Assembly: GCF_012641465.1 (NCBI RefSeq) | Contig: NZ_JABAIK010000012.1 | Location: 61,529-125,528 of the forward strand | Length of the DNA: 64,000 bases | Direction of reading: 5' to 3' | Source: Vibrio agarilyticus | GTDB taxonomy: Bacteria > Pseudomonadota > Gammaproteobacteria > Enterobacterales > Vibrionaceae | Shown: one piece after another, positions 63,226 through 64,000 of the stretch | How positions within the stretch are numbered: position 1 is the stretch's first letter | Layout of the letters: each line of letters opens with the position of its first letter | Translations under genes and position numbers: made by a program | The notes under the pieces: generated by a model | What the model was told of the DNA's origin: nothing | What the model saw: only the letters and a program-made list of their open reading frames with translations | Databases searched by the model: none

Positions 63226-63866
63226 AAGTCGATTCAGAAGTTGGGCTCTTGAAGTAAGTTCGGAGCCCTCACATCGGCTAGATCGACTTCGTCCAAGTAT
63301 TAGTTCTTTCGAGTAGTTTTATATATGGTGATGTTGGTGTTGATTGGTTATATACTCTGAAATAAAGTTTTTTAAAAAAATTACTGTAAAATTTTTAAAA
63401 TGCGGACTCTTTTATATATTGAGAGCAAAAACATTGGTTAAGTGCGCTCTATCTCATTTTTAGTTATACAAACTGATTTATAGCTTTAACTCTTCCACTA
63501 ATAAAACTCTGGTCTTTTCAGCGAGGGAACGAGCTGGCCTCAGCAAGTGTTTGCGGTTGGCCTTGTCGCAAGGCGACAAGAATAAAACCAGATGTGAGGT
63601 ACTAACCCTCAAATTACAGCAAAATAGGCTTGCTTTTAGAAGTAGATCACTTGCTGACTCTGACTCGCGGAAGTGTAGCTAACTAAAGGGTATCGAATGG
63701 ACCGTGTCGGGGCGAGTTTAAGAATACTTCAAGTTAATGATGCTGAAAAACACTAGAGTATGCATTTGAGCTAGTGTAAAAGTCTAACCTCACCTCACTT
63801 TACCTCATCTCAAACAAGAGTTAACTCTCAACGTCAGCTATGCTCTGAACTGAAGATGCAGCAAAA
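63226..63866. other. Gap after the copper operon with a stem-loop cluster
   Basis: No gene is supported in these 641 bp. The segment 63507-63588 can fold: outer CTCTGGT with ACCAGA, and a tight inner hairpin CTTGTCGC-AAG-GCGACAAG at 63562-63580. It could be a non-coding RNA or the end of an insertion element. Everything else looks AT-rich and featureless. Confidence 0.35.
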
Positions 63867-64000
63867 CTAAAATTCAATCTTCGATAGATCGGTGTCATTA
63901 ATGAGAGTGCTTGCGAATCCGCCACCTTCGCCATCATCTATAATGTCGCCGAGCTCTTCAATCAGGTCATCTCTCATCTCATGCAGTGCGCCATCACCTT
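63867..64000 (-). CDS. 3' end of an unrecognised leftward gene
   Basis: The minus strand has an open frame from the window edge to a TAG at 63867. The visible 44 residues include HEMRDDLIEELGDIIDDGEG and end NDTDLSKIEF. It is acidic and probably helical then flexible. The start lies outside the window, and no family is recognised. Confidence 0.5.
   Translation of the reverse strand, partial: GDGALHEMRDDLIEELGDIIDDGEGGGFASTLINDTDLSKIEF

Overview
The window looks like a Vibrio chromosome, probably the second one. The reasons are an aa3-type cytochrome oxidase cluster, stand-alone talB, clcA, deaD and ackA genes, moeB-moeA-folE, and many ERIC-like ~127-150 bp palindromic elements of the kind known in Vibrio and enterobacteria. 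The species is not decided by what I can see. No tRNA, rRNA or CRISPR array was recognised.

Region 1 (1-29.5 kb) is core-like. It opens with an aa3 oxidase operon: the ctaD 3' end, ctaG, ctaE, SURF1, a Sco-like protein, ctaA and ctaB, with a small DUF2909-type membrane gene on the other strand. Then come aroG; convergent talB; a SorC-type regulator; a GH18 chitinase-like protein with altered catalytic residues; a sulfurtransferase; a two-gene cell-surface unit (lipoprotein and LruC/GEVED protein); moeB-moeA; folE; a TDT transporter; clcA; an aldo-keto reductase; rnb; deaD; and ackA. Complete ERIC-like repeats lie in at least six intergenic gaps of this part, and one of them supplies the ctaB stop codon.

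Region 2 (29.5-38.7 kb) looks like an integrated element beside the ackA terminator. It has a large serine recombinase, then a rightward cargo operon with its own good promoter (a 46-aa membrane peptide, two unrecognised proteins, an ADP-ribosylglycohydrolase, a lipoprotein with a gluzincin-type HExxH motif, an 86-aa membrane protein) that ends at a strong terminator. After that comes a leftward pair (an SF2 helicase resembling replication-origin-binding helicases and an unknown partner) with an AT-rich upstream region that could be an origin. This cargo operon is my best candidate for an undescribed system.

Region 3 (38.7-44.8 kb) is an electrophile/redox cluster: an MFS exporter, a divergent LysR regulator, a NemA-type ene reductase, an MDR oxidoreductase and a ferric-reductase-like flavocytochrome. 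The same 13-bp palindrome type lies in both the MFS/LysR gap and the nemA promoter.

Region 4 (44.9-54.7 kb) is bracketed by two diverged direct copies of a ~0.7-0.85 kb non-coding repeat. Between them are a FISUMP-domain protein with a likely 1-nt frameshift in its signal peptide, a truncated SDR fragment, a two-gene Gabija-type defence system (GajB/GajA), a DUF5666 lipoprotein, an IS5-type transposase remnant and an ArsC-like protein. An IS256-type remnant sits inside the left repeat copy.

Region 5 (54.8-63.2 kb) is a copper/silver resistance operon behind a textbook CueR/MerR-type promoter with a 19-bp spacer: a His/Cys-rich exported protein, a CusC-like outer-membrane channel, a CusB-like adaptor with two C-terminal CusF-like domains, CusA, a cupredoxin, a cytochrome c and a DUF411 protein. 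The window ends in the 3' end of an unrecognised leftward gene.
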